DNA of 64,000 nt from Pseudomonas sp. BGr12 (GTDB lineage: Bacteria; Pseudomonadota; Gammaproteobacteria; Pseudomonadales; Pseudomonadaceae), in the NCBI RefSeq assembly GCF_030272895.1, contig NZ_JALRNF010000034.1, positions 12,713-76,712 of the forward strand, in the 5' to 3' direction. Shown here piece after piece: positions 42,021 to 51,331 of this stretch (position 1 is its first letter; the number at the start of each line of letters is the position of its first letter). The notes beneath the pieces were generated by a model. The model made no database searches. It worked only from the letters and a program-made list of their open reading frames with translations, and was not told the origin of the DNA. A program made the translations under genes and the position numbers.

Positions 42021-42086
42021 CGTTGACCAGCCGCTAATGGCAAACTGATCCTTTAAGATCCAAACCCAGCGAACCGAGCTCGAAAA

Positions 42087-42162
42087 TGGTGGGTCGTGTA
42101 GGATTCGAACCTACGACCAATTGGTTAAAAGCCAACTGCTCTACCAACTGAGCTAACGACCC
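42087..42162 (-). tRNA. tRNA-Lys (TTT)
   Basis: GGGTCGTTAGCTCAGTTGGT at the 5' end, anticodon loop CTTTTAA, T-loop TTCGAATC, encoded CCA. A 76-base cloverleaf. Confidence 0.97.
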
Positions 42163-42167
42163 AAATA

Positions 42168-42244
42168 TGGTCGGGGTGAGGGGATTCGAACTCCTGACAT
42201 CCTGCTCCCAAAGCAGGCGCGCTACCGGACTGCGCTACACCCCG
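42168..42244 (-). tRNA. tRNA-Pro (TGG), first copy
   Basis: Same sequence as the copy at 41909-41985, including a few identical 3' flanking bases, giving an 81-base direct repeat. Separated from tRNA-Lys by five bases. Confidence 0.97.
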
Positions 42245-42248
42245 AAAT

Positions 42249-42324
42249 TGGCTCCGCGACCTGGACTCGAACCAGGGACCCAATGATTAACAGTCATTTG
42301 CTCTACCGACTGAGCTATCGCGGA
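42249..42324 (-). tRNA. tRNA-Asn (GTT)
   Basis: TCCGCGATAGCTCAGTCGGT at the 5' end, anticodon loop CTGTTAA, T-loop TTCGAGTC, encoded CCA. First tRNA of the operon. Confidence 0.97.
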
Positions 42325-42431
42325 ACTACAAACTTCGTTACAACATTTACTGCAATTTCGAAAACCGTATCGCTACCGCTTCGAACACTTCGACCGTTCG
42401 CATCGCTGCGTTCGTGTCTCTGTGGCGCCGT

Positions 42432-42459
42432 ATTCTACAGCCTTCGAAACCCTTGTCAA
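42432..42459 (-). promoter_or_regulatory. Sigma-70 promoter of the tRNA operon
   Basis: On the minus strand TTGACA, 16 bases, TAGAAT, followed by a GC-rich discriminator (ACGGCGCC) typical of stringently controlled stable-RNA promoters. Start of transcription would be near 42425, about 100 bases before tRNA-Asn. Confidence 0.8.
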
Positions 42460-42581
42460 TCCCTAATTTGCATTCAACTTACTGATTTGCAACTTTTTTT
42501 CAGATTTCCAGTTTTGCCGGAAAGCTGCGGGGTGACATACAGCGGGGCGCACTTTACAAGCACTGAAGAAAAAATGCAAAG

Positions 42582-42610
42582 AAAAAAAAGGCCCCGATAA
42601 TCGGGGCCTT
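42582..42610 (-). terminator. Terminator of clpB
   Basis: On the minus strand AAGGCCCCGAT pairs with ATCGGGGCCTT around a short loop, followed by a run of eight T. Twenty bases after the clpB stop. Confidence 0.92.
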
Positions 42611-42629
42611 GATCTAAGCCTGTGAAAAC

Positions 42630-45194
42630 TCAGGCAAAGACGATTTCCTCACCCTCTACCTGGGCGGTGATCGCCGTGCCCGGCAGGAACTTGCCCGCCA
42701 GGATCAGCTGCGCCAGCGGGTTCTCGATCCAGCGCTGGATCGCCCGTTTCAGTGGCCGTGCGCCGTAGACCGGGTCGTAACCGACGGCGATCAGTTTATC
42801 CAGCGCCTCGTCGCTCAGCTCCAGGCTCAGGTCGCGCTCGGCCAGGCGGCTGCGCAGGCGACCCAGCTGGATCTGGGTAATGCCGGCGATCTGGTCGCGA
42901 CCCAGCGGCTCGAACACCACCACTTCGTCGATCCGGTTGATGAACTCGGGACGGAAATGCGACCCGACCGCGTCCATCACCGCAGCGCGCTGCGCCTCGC
43001 GATCGCCTACCAGGTCCTGGATCTGCGCGGAGCCCAGGTTGGAGGTCATCACGATCACCGTATTGCGGAAATCCACCGTACGGCCGTGACTGTCGGTCAG
43101 GCGACCGTCTTCGAGCACCTGCAGCAACACGTTGAACACATCCGGGTGGGCCTTCTCGACCTCGTCGAGCAGCACCACCGAATAGGGTTTGCGCCGCACC
43201 GCCTCGGTCAGGTAGCCGCCCTCTTCATAGCCGACGTAGCCTGGTGGCGCACCGATCAGGCGGGCCACGGAGTGTTTCTCCATGAACTCGGACATGTCGA
43301 TCCGCACCATTGCCTCTTCGGTGTCGAACAGGAACTCCGCCAGCGCCTTGCACAGTTCGGTCTTGCCCACCCCGGTCGGGCCGAGGAACAGGAACGAGCC
43401 GCTTGGCCGGTTCGGGTCGGAGAGCCCGGCACGGGAACGGCGCACGGCGTTGGAGACCGCGACAACGGCCTCTTCCTGACCGATCACGCGCTGGTGCAGC
43501 AGGTTTTCCATTTTCAGCAGTTTTTCCCGCTCGCCTTCGAGCATCTTGGACACGGGGATGCCGGTCCACTTGGACACGACTTCGGCGATTTCCTCTTCGG
43601 TCACCTTGTTGCGCAGCAGCTGGTTCTCGGCCTTGCCGTGCTGGTCGACCATCTGCAGGCTGCGCTCCAGATCCGGGATCACCCCGTACTGCAGTTCGGC
43701 CATGCGGCTGAGGTCGCCTTTGCGCCGTGCGGTTTCCAGCTCCTGGCGTGCCTGCTCGATCTTTTGCTGGATCTGCGCAGAGCCCTGTACCTCGGCTTTT
43801 TCCGAAGTCCAGACTTCTTCCAGGTCGGCGTATTCACGCTCCAGCCGGGCAATCTCTTCGGTGAGCTTCTCCAGGCGCTTGAGGGCGGCCTCGTCGTCTT
43901 CCTTCTTCAGCGCCTGGGATTCGACCTTCAGTTGAATCAGGCGACGTTCCAGGCGGTCGAGCACCTCCGGCTTGGAGTCGATCTCCATACGGATACGGCT
44001 GGCCGCTTCGTCGATCAGGTCGATGGCCTTGTCCGGCAGCTGGCGGTCAGTGATGTAGCGATGGCTGAGCTTGGCCGCGGCGATGATCGCGCCGTCGGTG
44101 ATCGCCACCTTGTGGTGCACCTCGTAACGCTCCTTGAGGCCACGCAGGATGGCGATGGTGTCTTCCTCGCTCGGCTCCTCCACCAGCACTTTCTGGAAGC
44201 GCCGCTCAAGGGCTGCGTCCTTCTCGATGTACTGACGGTATTCGTTCAGCGTGGTCGCACCGACGCAATGCAGCTCGCCACGGGCCAGGGCCGGCTTGAG
44301 CATGTTGCCGGCATCCATGGAGCCCTCGCCCTTGCCGGCGCCGACCATGGTGTGCAGTTCGTCGATGAACAGGATGATCTGCCCTTCCTGCTTGGACAGT
44401 TCGTTGAGCAGTGCCTTGAGGCGCTCTTCGAACTCACCGCGAAACTTCGCCCCGGCAATCAGCGCGCCCATGTCCAGCGACAGCAGACGCTTGCCTTTGA
44501 GGCCATCCGGCACTTCGCCATTGATGATGCGCTGGGCCAGGCCTTCGGCGATGGCGGTTTTACCCACGCCAGGCTCACCGATCAGCACCGGGTTGTTCTT
44601 GGTCCGGCGTTGCAGCACCTGGATGGTGCGGCGGATTTCGTCGTCACGGCCGATCACCGGATCGAGCTTGCCGTCTTCGGCACGCTTGGTCAGGTCGACG
44701 GTGTACTTGTCCAGGGCCTGGCGCGACTCTTCGGCGTTCGGGTCGTTGACCGCCTCGCCGCCGCGCAGGTTGCTGATGGCGTTTTCCAGGGCTTTCTTGG
44801 TTACGCCCTGGCCGAGCAGCAGCTTGCCCAGCTTGCTGTTCTCGTCCATGGCCGCCAGCAGCACCAGCTCGCTGGAGATGAACTGGTCGCCCTTCTGCTG
44901 GGCCAGGCGGTCGGCCTGGTTGAGCAGGCGCGCCAGGTCCTGGGACATATTGACGTCGCCGGTCGGGTTCTGGATTTTCGGCAGTTGGTCGAGCTCTTTG
45001 CTCAACGCCTTGCGCAGGCTGTTGACGTCGAAGCCCACCTGCATCAGCAGCGGCTTGATCGAACCACCTTGCTGATCGATCAGGGCTTGCAGCAGGTGTG
45101 CGGGCTCGATGGCTGGATGGTCCATGCCAACGGCCAGGGATTGGGAGTCGGATAACGCCAGTTGGAGCTTGCTGGTCAAACGGTCTATTCGCAT
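42630..45194 (-). CDS. clpB: ATP-dependent disaggregase ClpB
   Basis: An 854-residue Hsp100 chaperone that rescues aggregated proteins with DnaK. N-domain (1-145), NBD1 with Walker [14 protein letters not shown] and Walker [12 protein letters not shown], the coiled-coil middle domain (about 405-525: [20 protein letters not shown]), NBD2 with Walker [14 protein letters not shown] and sensor residues ([10 protein letters not shown]). Length is standard. It is preceded by a sigma-32-like promoter and followed by a strong terminator, so it is a single-gene heat-shock unit. Confidence 0.97.
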   Translation of the reverse strand: MRIDRLTSKLQLALSDSQSLAVGMDHPAIEPAHLLQALIDQQGGSIKPLLMQVGFDVNSLRKALSKELDQLPKIQNPTGDVNMSQDLARLLNQADRLAQQKGDQFISSELVLLAAMDENSKLGKLLLGQGVTKKALENAISNLRGGEAVNDPNAEESRQALDKYTVDLTKRAEDGKLDPVIGRDDEIRRTIQVLQRRTKNNPVLIGEPGVGKTAIAEGLAQRIINGEVPDGLKGKRLLSLDMGALIAGAKFRGEFEERLKALLNELSKQEGQIILFIDELHTMVGAGKGEGSMDAGNMLKPALARGELHCVGATTLNEYRQYIEKDAALERRFQKVLVEEPSEEDTIAILRGLKERYEVHHKVAITDGAIIAAAKLSHRYITDRQLPDKAIDLIDEAASRIRMEIDSKPEVLDRLERRLIQLKVESQALKKEDDEAALKRLEKLTEEIARLEREYADLEEVWTSEKAEVQGSAQIQQKIEQARQELETARRKGDLSRMAELQYGVIPDLERSLQMVDQHGKAENQLLRNKVTEEEIAEVVSKWTGIPVSKMLEGEREKLLKMENLLHQRVIGQEEAVVAVSNAVRRSRAGLSDPNRPSGSFLFLGPTGVGKTELCKALAEFLFDTEEAMVRIDMSEFMEKHSVARLIGAPPGYVGYEEGGYLTEAVRRKPYSVVLLDEVEKAHPDVFNVLLQVLEDGRLTDSHGRTVDFRNTVIVMTSNLGSAQIQDLVGDREAQRAAVMDAVGSHFRPEFINRIDEVVVFEPLGRDQIAGITQIQLGRLRSRLAERDLSLELSDEALDKLIAVGYDPVYGARPLKRAIQRWIENPLAQLILAGKFLPGTAITAQVEGEEIVFA

Positions 45195-45270
45195 AAGTTA
45201 CCTTCCTTTATGGGCAGGCCGGAGCGATGGACACACCTGATGAAGAAAAACCTGCCAGAGATACCCTTCT

Positions 45271-45298
45271 AGATAGGGTTGATTCTGGAAGATTCAAG
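45271..45298 (-). promoter_or_regulatory. Sigma-32 heat-shock promoter of clpB
   Basis: On the minus strand CTTGAAT, 13 bases, CCCTATCT. The -35 matches CTTGAAA at six of seven and the -10 matches CCCCATnT at all but one fixed position; the spacing is at the low end of the 13-17 range. It ends 77 bases before the clpB start, just beyond the pgeF stop. Confidence 0.75.
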
Positions 45299-45318
45299 CG
45301 CGACGGGCTTGATCCAGG

Positions 45319-46059
45319 TCAGCGTGGCGTGAGCCAGACCAGGGAGGCGAAGCGACCGCCTTGCGGAGTACGCCGGTAAGAATAGAAGCGTGGATCGCTG
45401 ACGGTGCAAAATCCGCCGCCATACACCGCGGTGACGCCACGGGCGGCCAGGCGCAGGCGCGCCAGGGCGTAGATGTCGGCCATGAGCTTGTCCGGTCGGG
45501 CGCCGGGCACAAAGGCCTGGGCCGTTTCCGGATGAACGGTCGTGAACGCATCGCGCACTTCCAGGCCGACCTCGAAGGCTTGCGGGCCAATGGCCGGGCC
45601 CAGCCACACCAGCACCTCTTCAGGGGGCAAGGCCAGGCGCTCGAGGGTGGCCTCGATCACCCCGCCGGCCAGCCCGCGCCAGCCGGCATGGGCCGCTGCG
45701 ACACGGGTACCGGCGCGGTCGCAGAACAGCAGCGGCAGGCAATCGGCGGTCATCACCGTGCAGGCGATACCCGGCGTGGCCGTCCAGCTGGCGTCGGCTT
45801 CGGCAATCACGCCTGGGTCGGCATCGGCCACCACCACGCCGTGCACCTGCTTGAGCCAGGCCGGCTGGATGCCGAACTCGGCGGTCAGGCGTCGACGGTT
45901 CTCGGCCACCGCGTCAGGCGCATCGCCCACATGGTCGCCGAGGTTGAAGCTTTCATAGGGCGGCAGGCTGACACCGCCGGCACGGGTGGTGACGCACGCA
46001 CGCACCCCGGCTGGCGCTGGCCAGTCCGGGATCAGCAAATCGTGCGCCAGCTCACTCAT
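45319..46059 (-). CDS. pgeF: Purine nucleoside phosphorylase / YfiH laccase-domain protein
   Basis: A 246-residue YfiH/PgeF protein with the Cu-oxidoreductase-like fold. The zinc ligands are visible: the His in LKQVHGVVV, the Cys in MTADCLPLLF, and the His in VAAAHAGWRGLAGG. The family includes purine nucleoside phosphorylases and PgeF, which edits mis-incorporated L-Ser in peptidoglycan precursors. Overlaps rluD by ATGA, the usual rluD-pgeF-clpB order. Confidence 0.92.
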   Translation of the reverse strand: MSELAHDLLIPDWPAPAGVRACVTTRAGGVSLPPYESFNLGDHVGDAPDAVAENRRRLTAEFGIQPAWLKQVHGVVVADADPGVIAEADASWTATPGIACTVMTADCLPLLFCDRAGTRVAAAHAGWRGLAGGVIEATLERLALPPEEVLVWLGPAIGPQAFEVGLEVRDAFTTVHPETAQAFVPGARPDKLMADIYALARLRLAARGVTAVYGGGFCTVSDPRFYSYRRTPQGGRFASLVWLTPR

Positions 46060-47018
46060 CCGACGAACGCCTCGCGGTCCTGCTTGAGCAGCGACAGCAG
46101 CCAGACGAAGTCATCCGGCAGCGCCGACTCCCAGCCCATGCGCTCGCCGGTCACCGGGTGATCCAGCTCCAGGAAGCGTGCATGCAGGGCCTGGCGCGGG
46201 AAGGTCTTGAGCGCCTCGACCATGGTTGGACTGGCGGCTGGCGGAATGCGGAAGCGCCCGCCGTAGACCGGATCGCCGACCAACGGGAAGTTCACGTGGG
46301 CCATGTGCACACGGATCTGGTGGGTACGGCCGGTTTCCAGCTTGACCCGCACATGGGTGTGGGAGCGGAAGCGCTCCAGCACACGGTAGTGGCTGACCGC
46401 CGGCTTGCCGCCTTCGGTCACCGCCATGCGCTGGCGCTGCCCGCCATGGCGGCCGATCGGTGCGTTGATCTTGCCGCCGGCGGTGACCACGCCGATCACG
46501 ATGCATTCATAGATGCGGCTGACGCTGCGGCTTTGCAACTGGGCAACCAGCTGGGTCTGCGCCTGGATGGTCTTGGCCACCACCATCAGACCGGTGGTGT
46601 CCTTGTCCAGGCGGTGGACGATGCCGGCACGCGGTACGTTGATGATGTCCGGTACATGGTGCAGCAGGGCATTGAGCAGGGTGCCATCGGCGTGGCCCGC
46701 AGCCGGGTGCACCACCAGGCCGGCGGGCTTGTTGATCACCAGGATGTGGTCGTCTTCGTAGACGATATCCAGCTCGATATCCTGGGCCAGCCACTCGCCC
46801 TGGGCTTCCTGCTCGGCCTCCAGGGCCAGCAGCGAGCCGCCGTGGACGATATCGCGCGGACGCAGGACGGCGCCATCGACGGTCAGGCGCCCCTCCTTGA
46901 TCCAGGTGGACAGGCGCGAGCGCGAGTGCTCAGCGAACAATTGGGCGGCGACTTGGTCGAGGCGTTGCCCGCCCAATTCGGACGGCACCTCTGCGCTAAG
47001 TTGAATGATCTCGGACAT
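46056..47018 (-). CDS. rluD: 23S rRNA pseudouridine synthase RluD
   Basis: A 320-residue enzyme that makes pseudouridines 1911, 1915 and 1917 in helix 69 of 23S rRNA. N-terminal S4 domain (about 18-80: LDQVAAQLFAEHSRSRLSTW), then the catalytic domain with the active Asp in GIVHRLDKDTTGLMVV and the GRTHQIRVHM motif. ATG at 47018 (MSEIIQLSAEV) is the start; the frame is open much further upstream but antisense to bamD. It is divergent from bamD. Confidence 0.96.
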   Translation of the reverse strand: MSEIIQLSAEVPSELGGQRLDQVAAQLFAEHSRSRLSTWIKEGRLTVDGAVLRPRDIVHGGSLLALEAEQEAQGEWLAQDIELDIVYEDDHILVINKPAGLVVHPAAGHADGTLLNALLHHVPDIINVPRAGIVHRLDKDTTGLMVVAKTIQAQTQLVAQLQSRSVSRIYECIVIGVVTAGGKINAPIGRHGGQRQRMAVTEGGKPAVSHYRVLERFRSHTHVRVKLETGRTHQIRVHMAHVNFPLVGDPVYGGRFRIPPAASPTMVEALKTFPRQALHARFLELDHPVTGERMGWESALPDDFVWLLSLLKQDREAFVG

Positions 47019-47044
47019 GCTCGAATCAGCGGGCGGCACAGCCT

Positions 47045-47074
47045 TTGGTTTCGACTGCGCGCTTGTGGTTAAAT
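47045..47074 (+). promoter_or_regulatory. Possible bamD promoter
   Basis: TTGGTT, 18 bases, TTAAAT on the plus strand, about 95 bases before the bamD start. Both hexamers match sigma-70 at four of six positions. A CCCCGG/CCGGGG hairpin (about 47093-47112) lies in the leader. Confidence 0.3.
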
Positions 47075-47168
47075 ACGACATCTTTTGCCCCGGGTAATGT
47101 GCCGGGGTGCTCATCATAACAGGACGGCCACGCCCAAGACAGCGGCCGTCATAGGGACGCAAGCCGCT

Positions 47169-48185
47169 ATGCAAGTGAAACACCTGCTGCTGATCGCCAT
47201 CCTCGGACTCACCGCTGCCTGTTCTTCGAAGGAAGTCGTCGACGAAAACCTGAGCGAAGCCGAGCTGTACCAGCAGGCGCAGGCCGACCTGGACAACCAT
47301 AGCTACACCAGCGCCACCAGCAAGCTCAAGGCCCTGGAGTCGCGCTACCCGTTCGGCCGCTATGCCGACCAGGCCCAGCTCGAGCTGATCTACGCGAACT
47401 ACAAGAACGCCGAGCCGGAAGCCGCCAAGTCGGCTGCCGAGCGTTTCATTCGCTTGCATCCCCAGCACCCGAACGTCGATTACGCCTACTACCTCAAGGG
47501 CCTGACCTCCTTCGACCAGGACCGCGGCCTGCTGGCGCGCTTCCTGCCGCTGGACATGACCAAGCGTGACCCGGGCGCCGCCCGCGACTCGTACAACGAA
47601 TTCGCCCAGCTGACCAGCCGCTTCCCCAACAGCCGCTACTCGCCGGATGCCAAGCAGCGCATGATCTACCTGCGCAACCTGCTGGCCTCCTACGAGATCC
47701 ACGTGGCCGACTACTACCTGACCCGTCAGGCCTACGTCGCCGCCGCCAACCGTGGCCGCTACGTAGTGGAGAACTTCCAGGAAACCCCATCGGTCGGCGA
47801 CGGCCTGGCGGTGATGACCGAGGCCTACATGCGCCTGCACCTGGACGAACTGGCGGCCACCAGTCTGGAAACCCTCAAGCTCAACTACCCGGATCACCCG
47901 AGCCTGGTCGACGGCCAGTTCCAGCCCAAGCAGGATGAAGCCGACAACCGCTCCTGGCTGTCCAAGGCCACCCTGGGCCTGATCGAGACCGAAACCCCGC
48001 TGCCGCCGGGCGAAACCCGCGCCAACCAGGACGTGATCAAGCAGTACGAAGACGCCAAGGAAGCGATTCCGGCCGAACTGCTGCCAAAAGAAGGCGATGC
48101 CGTCGAGGAAGAAGAGCACGAAGCGGAAGGCAACAACGAAGACCGCTCCTGGTTCAGCTACATGACCTTCGGCGTGTTCGACTGA
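47169..48185 (+). CDS. bamD: Outer-membrane assembly lipoprotein BamD
   Basis: A 338-residue lipoprotein (ComL) of the BAM complex, which inserts beta-barrel proteins into the outer membrane. Lipobox LGLTAAC-SS at the N-terminus, then five TPR-like repeats (about 30-240: [40 protein letters not shown]). The acidic C-terminal tail (about 300-338, [13 protein letters not shown]) is longer than in E. coli BamD (245 residues), as usual in Pseudomonas. ATG at 47169 starts the signal peptide. Confidence 0.96.
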   Translation: MQVKHLLLIAILGLTAACSSKEVVDENLSEAELYQQAQADLDNHSYTSATSKLKALESRYPFGRYADQAQLELIYANYKNAEPEAAKSAAERFIRLHPQHPNVDYAYYLKGLTSFDQDRGLLARFLPLDMTKRDPGAARDSYNEFAQLTSRFPNSRYSPDAKQRMIYLRNLLASYEIHVADYYLTRQAYVAAANRGRYVVENFQETPSVGDGLAVMTEAYMRLHLDELAATSLETLKLNYPDHPSLVDGQFQPKQDEADNRSWLSKATLGLIETETPLPPGETRANQDVIKQYEDAKEAIPAELLPKEGDAVEEEEHEAEGNNEDRSWFSYMTFGVFD

Positions 48186-48202
48186 TCGAGCATGCAACAG
48201 AT

Positions 48203-48229
48203 AAAGGGAGGCCAAGGCCTCCCTTTTTT
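48203..48229 (+). terminator. Terminator of bamD
   Basis: AAAGGGAGGCC and GGCCTCCCTTT form an 11-bp stem with an AA loop followed by T residues. Confidence 0.9.
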
Positions 48230-48278
48230 CTTGCCCGAGCCCTAGACTGAAGGCTCTTCACTGACAAAGCTGGACACC

Positions 48279-48509
48279 ATGGTTCGCCTACTTTTCTGGA
48301 TCGCCCTGATTGCCGCCGCCGTCTGGTTGTGGCGCAAGTTCAAGGCCAGCAATGCCGCCACACCCGACAACAGCCTCGAAGACCCGCTGAAGATGGTGCG
48401 CTGCGCCCATTGCGGCGTGCACCTGCCCAACGACCGCGCCCTGCGCCAGGGCAGTCAGTGGTATTGCAGCCAGGCCCATCTGGAGCAAGGGCCGGGCGCG
48501 CAACGCTAG
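48279..48509 (+). CDS. PP0621-family protein
   Basis: A 76-residue protein: one N-terminal membrane helix (LLFWIALIAAAVWLWRKF) and a C-terminal zinc-ribbon-like segment (MVRCAHCGVHLPNDRALRQG, then WYCSQAHLEQ) with CxxC and Cys/His ligands. Matches the PP0621 family. Function unknown. In P. aeruginosa pilS and pilR lie near this position; here there is nothing between this gene and thiO. Confidence 0.85.
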   Translation: MVRLLFWIALIAAAVWLWRKFKASNAATPDNSLEDPLKMVRCAHCGVHLPNDRALRQGSQWYCSQAHLEQGPGAQR

Positions 48510-48537
48510 GCCCACGCCCCTATTTCGACCGCGATCG

Positions 48538-48607
48538 GTGGGAGCGGGCTTGCCCCGCGATTGCGTACGATCAGGTACATCGCATCGCGGGGCAAGCCCG
48601 CTCCTAC
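48538..48607. repeat. REP doublet that ends the thiO reading frame
   Basis: Inward-facing REPs (GTGGGAGCGGGCTTGCCCCG and inverse) with about 20 bases between. On the minus strand the outer GTAGGAGCGGG of the second REP provides the TAG stop codon of thiO (48604-48606). Confidence 0.9.
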
Positions 48608-49707
48608 AAGGCCGCCAGTCGCCCTGCCGGTGCATAAGGCGCCGGGTCGATGATCGGCTTACGCCCCAGCAACAGGTCGGCAAATAGCTGGCACGAGGCT
48701 GGCGCCAGCACCAGGCCATTGCGGTAATGCCCGCAGTTCAGCCACAGGCCCTGCCAACCCGGCACTTCACCGATATACGGAATGCCCTCGGGTGACCCCG
48801 GACGCAGGCCTGCCCAATGGGCAACCGGCGTGGCCCCGGCCAGGGCCGGCAGCAGCTCGACGGCCGACGCCTTCAAGCTTTCCAGCGCCTCATCGGTCGG
48901 GGTCTTGTCGTAACCGGCATGCTCCAGGGTGCTGCCCACGAGAATGTGGCCATCACGACGTGGAATGGCATAGCGGCCCTTGGCCAGGACCATGCTCGGC
49001 AGGAAATCCTCGGCGCATTTGTAGAGGATCATCTGTCCCTTGACCGGCTCGACCGGCAGCTCCAGGCCCAGCGGGCGCAACAGGTCACCACTCCAGGCGC
49101 CGGCAGTGAGCACCACGCGATCGCCCGCGATTGGCCCCGCGGTGGTCTCGACACCAGTGATCCGCCCAGCCTCCTGGCTGAACCCGGTGATTTCGCAGTG
49201 CTCGCGAATGCTCACGTTCGGCAGGGCCTGCAAGGCCGCCTTGAGCGACTTGACCAGGCGCGGATTGCGCACATTGGCGACGCCTGCCATGTAGATGGCC
49301 CGCTTGAAACCGGCACCCAGTACCGGCACGGCATCATAGGTGGCCGAGATATCCACGGCGCTCAACGGCCGCCCTTCCCGCTTGGCCCAGGCCAGTGCCT
49401 CGGCTTCGTCTTCCAGGTCCAGCCAGTAAAGGCCGGTGGTGTGCACTTCGGGGTCCACGCCGGTGCTGGCGAACAGTCTCTCACCCAGCTGTGGATAAAA
49501 ATCCTGCGACCAGTGCGCCAGCGCGGTCACGGCCGGGCTGTAGCGCCACGGATAAAGCGGCGAAACAATGCCGCCACCGGCCCAGGAAGACTCCTGGCCC
49601 AGCGCGCCGCGATCACACAGCACCACCTGCTCGACCTCGGCCGCCAGGTTGAACGCGGTCAGCAGGCCGATCACCCCGCCACCGACAATCACTACTTGCT
49701 TGGTCAT
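48604..49707 (-). CDS. thiO: Glycine oxidase ThiO
   Basis: A 367-residue FAD-dependent amine oxidase that makes iminoglycine for thiazole synthesis in thiamine formation. FAD dinucleotide motif at the start (QVVIVGGGVIGLLTAFNLA), DAO-family segments (SSWAGGGIVSPLYPWRY; ILVGSTLEHAGYDKTPT; HYRNGLVLAPASCQLF). The stop codon is supplied by a REP element. Lies between minor pilin genes and the PP0621-family gene. Confidence 0.93.
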   Translation of the reverse strand: MTKQVVIVGGGVIGLLTAFNLAAEVEQVVLCDRGALGQESSWAGGGIVSPLYPWRYSPAVTALAHWSQDFYPQLGERLFASTGVDPEVHTTGLYWLDLEDEAEALAWAKREGRPLSAVDISATYDAVPVLGAGFKRAIYMAGVANVRNPRLVKSLKAALQALPNVSIREHCEITGFSQEAGRITGVETTAGPIAGDRVVLTAGAWSGDLLRPLGLELPVEPVKGQMILYKCAEDFLPSMVLAKGRYAIPRRDGHILVGSTLEHAGYDKTPTDEALESLKASAVELLPALAGATPVAHWAGLRPGSPEGIPYIGEVPGWQGLWLNCGHYRNGLVLAPASCQLFADLLLGRKPIIDPAPYAPAGRLAAL

Positions 49708-49737
49708 CTATCGATCCAACGTCTGAAGTAAAAAGCG

Positions 49738-50145
49738 TCAACCACCCCAGCATCCGCCCGGGGCCTGTTCGGCGCTGCCAGGGTTGCTGCGTACACCTGC
49801 CTGATCGAGCGCATAGTCGGCGCACGCATCGTCCATCATCAGGCCACCCGGTCGGCGTCGTGCCTGGAGGGTGAAGGATTGCTCGTCGCGCACCGCCTGC
49901 AGTGCGTAGTGCGCCGTACCGTTGCTCAGCGGCGTCACCACGGCCTCACTGTCGCTGTACTGGCCAGCGCGCGCGTAATGGCGCTCCAACTGTTGCGCAC
50001 TCTCGAACAACAGGCCGACAACTTCCGTGCGTGCAGATGTTTTCAGCTGCTCGCGGTAACCGGGGTAGGCAATGCTCGCCAGAATGCCGACCACGGCGAT
50101 GACAATCAACAGTTCGATCAGGCTGATGCCGTGCTGTGTGTTCAT
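49738..50145 (-). CDS. pilE: Minor type IV pilin PilE
   Basis: A 135-residue minor pilin. Leader MNTQHG is cleaved before ISLIELLIVIAVVGILASIA, with Glu5 present. A globular C-terminal domain has two cysteines (DDACADY, PGGCWGG). AGGAGG precedes the ATG at 50145. Last gene of the pilVWXE set; the pilX stop is eleven bases upstream, leaving no room for pilY1. Confidence 0.9.
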   Translation of the reverse strand: MNTQHGISLIELLIVIAVVGILASIAYPGYREQLKTSARTEVVGLLFESAQQLERHYARAGQYSDSEAVVTPLSNGTAHYALQAVRDEQSFTLQARRRPGGLMMDDACADYALDQAGVRSNPGSAEQAPGGCWGG

Positions 50146-50156
50146 TGACTTGCCTC

Positions 50157-50663
50157 CTAATGCAGCTGACGCCAGACGATCCGCTGCCATTGCCCGCCCG
50201 CGACCGGCTGGGCAACGACGGACTCCAGCACGTTGCGGGCCGCGCCCTGGCGATGTACGGCGGTGATGCGGTACAGGTTGGTGTCCTGCCCTGGCGGCAT
50301 CAGCCGGACCCTGTTGCTCTGCCCCAGAAACTGAATGAGATAGAAGCCCTTCTCCCCGGCCTGCCAGTCCAGCCCGGAACTTGCGCCGGCACCGGCATGT
50401 ATCCCGGCTGCAACCACGTGCCCTGCCTCGGGGGGCGGCAGGCAAAAGCTGCAAGGCGGCCATGCCTGTTCCTGCACCCTGGCCTCTGCCAACAGCAAAC
50501 CTTGCTGTGCCTGTTCGAAGACCTGCAAGGAGGCCAGCAGGTTGCGCGCCATGCGTGCCTGCTGGGTAGCAGAACCCATCACCGACACCCCGAGCATGCC
50601 CAGCATCAGGGTCAGCACCAGGCAAAGCAGCAGTACCAGGCCTCGCTGTCGCTTGACCTTCAC
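50157..50663 (-). CDS. pilX: Minor pilin assembly protein PilX
   Basis: A 168-residue minor pilin-like protein. The N-terminus MKVKRQRG is followed by LVLLLCLVLTLMLGMLGVSV, without Glu5, which is normal for the PilX N-terminal family. Later residues include a Cys pair (PPCSFCLPP). ATG overlaps the pilW stop by ATGA. Confidence 0.85.
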   Translation of the reverse strand: MKVKRQRGLVLLLCLVLTLMLGMLGVSVMGSATQQARMARNLLASLQVFEQAQQGLLLAEARVQEQAWPPCSFCLPPPEAGHVVAAGIHAGAGASSGLDWQAGEKGFYLIQFLGQSNRVRLMPPGQDTNLYRITAVHRQGAARNVLESVVAQPVAGGQWQRIVWRQLH

Positions 50664-51331
50664 GAGCCGCTCACCGGGTTGCCCAGCGCCACGTTCATTC
50701 GATAGGTCTGCGGCCTGACACGTCCGTGCGGATCGTTCATGGTCAAGGTCAGGTGCATGCCTGAAACCGCTTGGGTCCTGTTCCTGACCAGCTCTACCCG
50801 CAGGTCGGCGACACCGTCCACCAGCACGGCATTGCTGGCTCCACTACCGAGGTACAGCTGTTCGCCAACCAGCCGGTAATCCTGGCGCCGGATAGCGATG
50901 GCGAACTGGCCAGCGCCCGGCGTTACGTCACCCGTGTGCACGCTGGCCACCGAACGACAGTCGGTCACCATCGTCCAGTTGGGCCGGCCGCTGGCCTGGG
51001 TCACCTCGGCACTGATCAGGGTCAGGCGTTGCAGGCGGCCATCGGCCGCCCGGGTGAGCTCTACCGGGCGGGTAAAGGCATCGGCAGCTGCCGGGTCGAC
51101 AAAGTCGATAGCCCCGGGATCCAGGCAACCGAACATGCCGGCCATACGAATATCCTGGGCCAGACGCTGCAGTGCCTGGCGCGCGTCCTCCTGCAATTGC
51201 GCCGCGACACTTTGCGCCAGCCACGACTGGCTGGCGGCGAGGAACAGATGACCGCTGCCCGCCAGCAGCACCAACCCCAGGCTCAACGCAAGCATGACCT
51301 CCAGCAGGCCGAACCCCGACTGCCGACTCAT
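50660..51331 (-). CDS. pilW: Minor pilin PilW
   Basis: A 223-residue minor pilin. Leader MSRQSG, then FGLLEVMLALSLGLVLLAGS with Glu5; helix DARQALQRLAQDIRMAGMFG is typical of PilW. Two cysteines (FGCLDPG, TDCRSV). Overlaps pilV and pilX by ATGA on both sides. Confidence 0.88.
   Translation of the reverse strand: MSRQSGFGLLEVMLALSLGLVLLAGSGHLFLAASQSWLAQSVAAQLQEDARQALQRLAQDIRMAGMFGCLDPGAIDFVDPAAADAFTRPVELTRAADGRLQRLTLISAEVTQASGRPNWTMVTDCRSVASVHTGDVTPGAGQFAIAIRRQDYRLVGEQLYLGSGASNAVLVDGVADLRVELVRNRTQAVSGMHLTLTMNDPHGRVRPQTYRMNVALGNPVSGS

Larger units (their letters stand above)
42325..42629. other. Intergenic region upstream of tRNA operon and downstream of clpB
   Basis: Holds the tRNA leader (about 100 bases), its promoter (42432-42459), about 120 bases of AT-rich sequence with T and A runs that show no gene, and the clpB terminator (42582-42610). 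Confidence 0.6.

Noticed and set aside
42957..45155. 732-codon plus-strand frame opposite clpB
   Set aside because: Shadow of clpB, which has complete Walker motifs on the other strand.
47019..48215. Upstream extension of rluD to a 719-codon frame
   Set aside because: The extension is antisense to bamD and lacks homology; RluD starts naturally at MSEIIQ.
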